Made by a program: the position numbers and the translations under genes. A stretch of 21,057 nt of DNA, taken from a virus. The notes beneath the pieces were generated by a model, which did no database searches, had not been told where the DNA came from, and worked only from the letters and a program-made list of their open reading frames with translations. The first letter of the stretch is position 1; every line of letters starts with the position of its first letter. Where the stretch lies: the IMG/VR virus record IMGVR_UViG_3300043331_000369, positions 1 through 21,057 of that record; one strand, given 5' to 3'. Below are positions 19,352 through 21,057 of this stretch, piece after piece.

Positions 19352-19554
19352 TCGGCGTCCTCCGCCTCGGTATCGTCGGGATACGTGCAGGTGATGACGG
19401 CGGAATAGAGGTCGTCACCGTGATGAGCGGCGACGCTATGCGCCACGCCGGTTACGGTGCCTCCCGCCTTTTCACACCCGTCGACGCCCTTCTCCATTTC
19501 GTCTTGGAAGACGTCGGCGTCCCATGCCTGCACGTGATAGAGGCGCGTTTTCAT
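19348..19554 (-). CDS. Small hypothetical protein (68 residues)
   Basis: It starts MKTRLYHVQAWDADVFQDEM at 19554, with GGAG ten bases upstream; a TTG at 19563 is too close to that site. It continues with EKGVDGCEKAGGTVTGVAHS and DDLYSAVITCTYPDDTEAED. This is a small alpha/beta protein with a strand at each end and an acidic tail. I recognise no family. It is the first gene after the 19586-19620 hairpin. Confidence 0.6.
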   Translation of the reverse strand: MKTRLYHVQAWDADVFQDEMEKGVDGCEKAGGTVTGVAHSVAAHHGDDLYSAVITCTYPDDTEAEDAE

Positions 19555-19585
19555 GGTGTACAATCTCCGTAGGTTCCTTGCTCAA

Positions 19586-19620
19586 GAGCGGCTGAGGCGC
19601 GATGTACGCTTCAGCCGCTC
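19586..19620. terminator. Strong hairpin between small genes
   Basis: GAGCGGCTGA (19586-19595) and TCAGCCGCTC (19611-19620) are perfect 10-bp arms around a 15-base loop. It lies between the stop of the membrane-protein gene (19626) and the next start (19554). There is no T-run on the minus strand, so a leader structure or a Rho-type site is as likely as an intrinsic terminator. Confidence 0.55.
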
Positions 19621-19625
19621 GCCGT

Positions 19626-19889
19626 TTAGCCGATACCCCACAACGCCAAGAGATTCCGGGCATCGGTGACTTGCTCGATATAGGCGTCCGAGGCAATCCC
19701 GTACTCGCTCGCCCAGGCCGTGACATTGACGGATGCCGTGAGGATCAAGGCCACCATCAGCGGCCAGTACCTGACGGCGAGGTCGGCGATTTGACTGTCC
19801 CGTTTGGGTGATTTCGGCATCTTGGCTCGTCGGTTCATGATCGGCGTATCCGTCTCGATGCGCCGGACCATCGGTTGTACGCGGGTCAT
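19626..19889 (-). CDS. Small membrane protein (87 residues)
   Basis: It starts MTRVQPMVRRIETDTPIMNR. The first 35 residues are basic (RRAKMPKSPKRDSQIADL), then RYWPLMVALILTASVNVTAW gives one membrane span at about residues 41-60, then SEYGIASDAYIEQVTDARNL LALWGIG outside. The positive-inside rule puts the N-terminus in the cytoplasm. AGAGG lies 11 bases before the ATG; an internal ATG (MPKSPK) is possible. Family unknown. Confidence 0.6.
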   Translation of the reverse strand: MTRVQPMVRRIETDTPIMNRRAKMPKSPKRDSQIADLAVRYWPLMVALILTASVNVTAWASEYGIASDAYIEQVTDARNLLALWGIG

Positions 19890-19911
19890 CTGCGGGGGAT
19901 CCTCTCTACGG

Positions 19912-19927
19912 TTCTAGGGTCTAGACC
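19912..19927. promoter_or_regulatory. CTAG boxes with palindrome, candidate operator
   Basis: TTCTAG is followed by the 10-bp palindrome GGTCTAGACC (19918-19927), 23-38 bases upstream of the membrane-protein ATG. It resembles the tandem palindromes at 14888-14903. Confidence 0.3.
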
Positions 19928-20024
19928 GGCAGCCGTGCCGCCGTGGGATGATGGGAGCGCGGCCGGGTGTCATCCCCCACGCGCCGCCCGAAAACGGCAC
20001 CGGAAACGGCCGCGCCCGATGTAC

Positions 20025-20141
20025 TCATCCGTTTGCATCCCAGCCAATGACGGCCAGCATGTCAACGCCTGCGACCATCGCAACGGCGAACGCCATCACG
20101 AGTAGCAGACAGGTCAACGCGACAAGGTGCCTTGTGCCCAC
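20025..20141 (-). CDS. Tiny membrane protein (38 residues)
   Basis: A GTG start at 20141 lies seven bases after AAAGGAGG, a near-perfect ribosome site. The product begins MGTRHLVALTCLLLVMAFAV and ends GVDMLAVIGWDANG. Residues about 6-33 are one long hydrophobic segment. Very short phage membrane proteins of this type include lysis inhibitors and host-modifying peptides; no family is recognised. A further 35-codon ORF (20028-19921) overlaps the stop as ATGA but its composition is poor, and I leave it out. Confidence 0.6.
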   Translation of the reverse strand: MGTRHLVALTCLLLVMAFAVAMVAGVDMLAVIGWDANG

Positions 20142-20472
20142 ATCAATCCCTCCTTTCTTGCGACGACTCAGCGATCCATCCGGCCGTCTCGCGGCGCCAC
20201 CAGCGCAGGGGTACGGACACCAAACCGACGCCAGCGCCGCCGCGAGACGACCCGCCCCCGCGTGGCACGGGAGCGGATCGCCAGAGGAAGGGAAAACAGA
20301 CCGTGACGGTCGCATCGCCACGGCCCTGCCTCGGTGCGCCGCCAAGATCAAACCGGCACCCCGCAATGCGGTTGACCAGCGACCCACCGAGGCAGGGCCG
20401 CCCGCCGCCGGGGAGGGCGGCGGAACGGCAGAACGAGGGGTGAAGAGGGATACGGCGGTCATGGGAGCGTCC
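20142..20472. other. Structured stretch without a convincing gene
   Basis: These 331 bases hold three inverted repeats: 20185-20196 with 20238-20249 (12 bp perfect), 20321-20336 with 20385-20400 (16 bp perfect, 48-base loop), and 20402-20409 with 20416-20423 (8 bp). A minus-strand ORF continuous with the tiny membrane protein starts at 20462, but its Pro/Arg/Ser/Ala composition looks non-coding. No T-runs follow the hairpins. Confidence 0.6.
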
Positions 20473-21057
20473 TCAGTCAGCGGCCAGCGCAACGCCGCGC
20501 ACATGCGTCAGCAGTTGGCGGCCCAGGTATTCGGTGTAGGCGGGTGGAATCGCTTGGGAGAGTTCGCCGCGGGTCATCCAGTCAATACCCATCGCGGCGC
20601 GGCCCTCCGCGAGTTTGTTCTTGCGCCCCGCGGCGTGGCCGTGCCGCCGCGACCGGACTTCATGCCCGAAAATCACGTAATAGTCGCGGTCGTGGCTTGG
20701 GCAGGCCGTGCCGAACAGCAGCACGTCGGATTCAAACAGGCGGTGCCGTTTGACGTTGCAGCCGAGCGCCAAGCCGCAGACGGTGACGGGCTCGATGAGC
20801 GGTGCGCCGGGCACGTTCTCGATGATGTAGGGTCGGCCGAGTCCGGCCAGAATCGACCGCAGAGTTTCAATCAGCGTCGGCGCGGATCCGTCGTGTAGAT
20901 GCCGCACCGCTCGGCTATATGCCTGACACGGCGGCGAGGCGTGAATCGCGTCGTACTCATGCCCATGCGCGGCGACGTACTCCAATGCGTCACTCTGAAT
21001 GAAGGCGAACGGGTAGCGCGGTTGGGGGGCAAGATCGACGCCAGTCACGTCGAATCC
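20473..21057 (-). CDS. Cytosine-C5 DNA methyltransferase, N-terminus beyond the window
   Basis: There are 194 residues in view, beginning GFDVTGVDLAPQPRYPFAFI, which is the end of motif I/II (the FAGAG part lies outside). Then YDAIHASPPCQAYSRAVRHL holds the catalytic PCQ motif IV, YIIENVPGAPL the ENV motif VI, NVKRHRLFES motif VIII, and SQAIPPAYTEYLGRQLL the final motif X-like helix. The target-recognition part is short, as in small phage enzymes. It methylates cytosine in phage DNA, probably against host restriction. The stop is at 20473; the gene starts outside the window, so its operon position is unknown. Confidence 0.88.
   Translation of the reverse strand, partial: GFDVTGVDLAPQPRYPFAFIQSDALEYVAAHGHEYDAIHASPPCQAYSRAVRHLHDGSAPTLIETLRSILAGLGRPYIIENVPGAPLIEPVTVCGLALGCNVKRHRLFESDVLLFGTACPSHDRDYYVIFGHEVRSRRHGHAAGRKNKLAEGRAAMGIDWMTRGELSQAIPPAYTEYLGRQLLTHVRGVALAAD

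Noticed and set aside
19921-20028. 35-codon ORF overlapping the tiny membrane gene stop as ATGA
   Set aside because: The sequence is Arg/His/Pro-rich without a ribosome site; the overlap alone is not enough.
20025-20462. 145-codon minus-strand ORF after the cytosine methylase
   Set aside because: The first 107 codons are Pro/Arg/Ser/Ala-rich and run through large inverted repeats; only the final 38 codons, with their own ribosome site, look real.
1-21057. CRISPR array, insertion sequence or attachment site
   Set aside because: No regularly spaced repeats, transposase motifs or tRNA-linked direct repeats were seen on reading both strands.

Overview
The whole window reads as one continuous piece of a tailed bacteriophage or prophage genome (siphovirus type, HK97-fold capsid). 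The DNA is GC-rich. No host housekeeping gene, integrase, rRNA or tRNA is visible, so the host cannot be named; a high-GC bacterium is the most I can infer. Nearly everything is on the minus strand, so the biological order runs from high to low coordinates. One small gene, at 172-375, is on the plus strand.

Early region, 21057 down to about 17240: a cytosine-C5 DNA methyltransferase cut by the window edge, a 330-base structured stretch without a convincing gene, then a run of tiny genes. Several of these encode single-span membrane proteins and one a zinc ribbon. A Rad52-like single-strand annealing protein closes the region. Replication region, 17233 to 10383: an adenine/N4-cytosine type DNA methyltransferase that carries an in-frame LAGLIDADG homing-endonuclease domain and has a frameshift near its start; a DnaD/DnaT-like replication initiator with an origin-like array of short repeats inside its own coding sequence; a T7/Twinkle-like primase-helicase; a VRR-NUC nuclease; a DUF4326 protein; and several small genes joined by ATGA overlaps. 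No DNA polymerase is seen here, so host replication enzymes are probably recruited.

Structural region, 10293 to 1: small and large terminase, portal, MuF-like head protein, scaffold, major capsid protein, a set of small head-completion genes, head-tail connectors, tail terminator, tail tube protein, tail assembly chaperones with a -1 programmed frameshift (CCCAAAA), and the first codons of the tape measure protein. Many junctions here are TAATG stop/start overlaps. Packaging, prohead and neck genes follow the usual siphovirus order.

The most interesting signals are not ordinary genes. (1) A repeated RNA-like element lies immediately upstream of both the small terminase and the scaffold genes: a conserved box followed by a hairpin whose inner stem differs in sequence but not in pairing. 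(2) An origin-like cluster of GTTAC/GTAAC repeats with an AT-rich hairpin sits inside the initiator gene, resembling the ori-in-O arrangement of lambda. (3) The homing-endonuclease insertion in the methylase is exactly 181 codons and is bounded by a 6-bp direct repeat. (4) The methylase is apparently broken at its SPPY motif. (5) A plus-strand two-helix membrane protein gene is tucked between the chaperone frameshift product and the tape measure gene.
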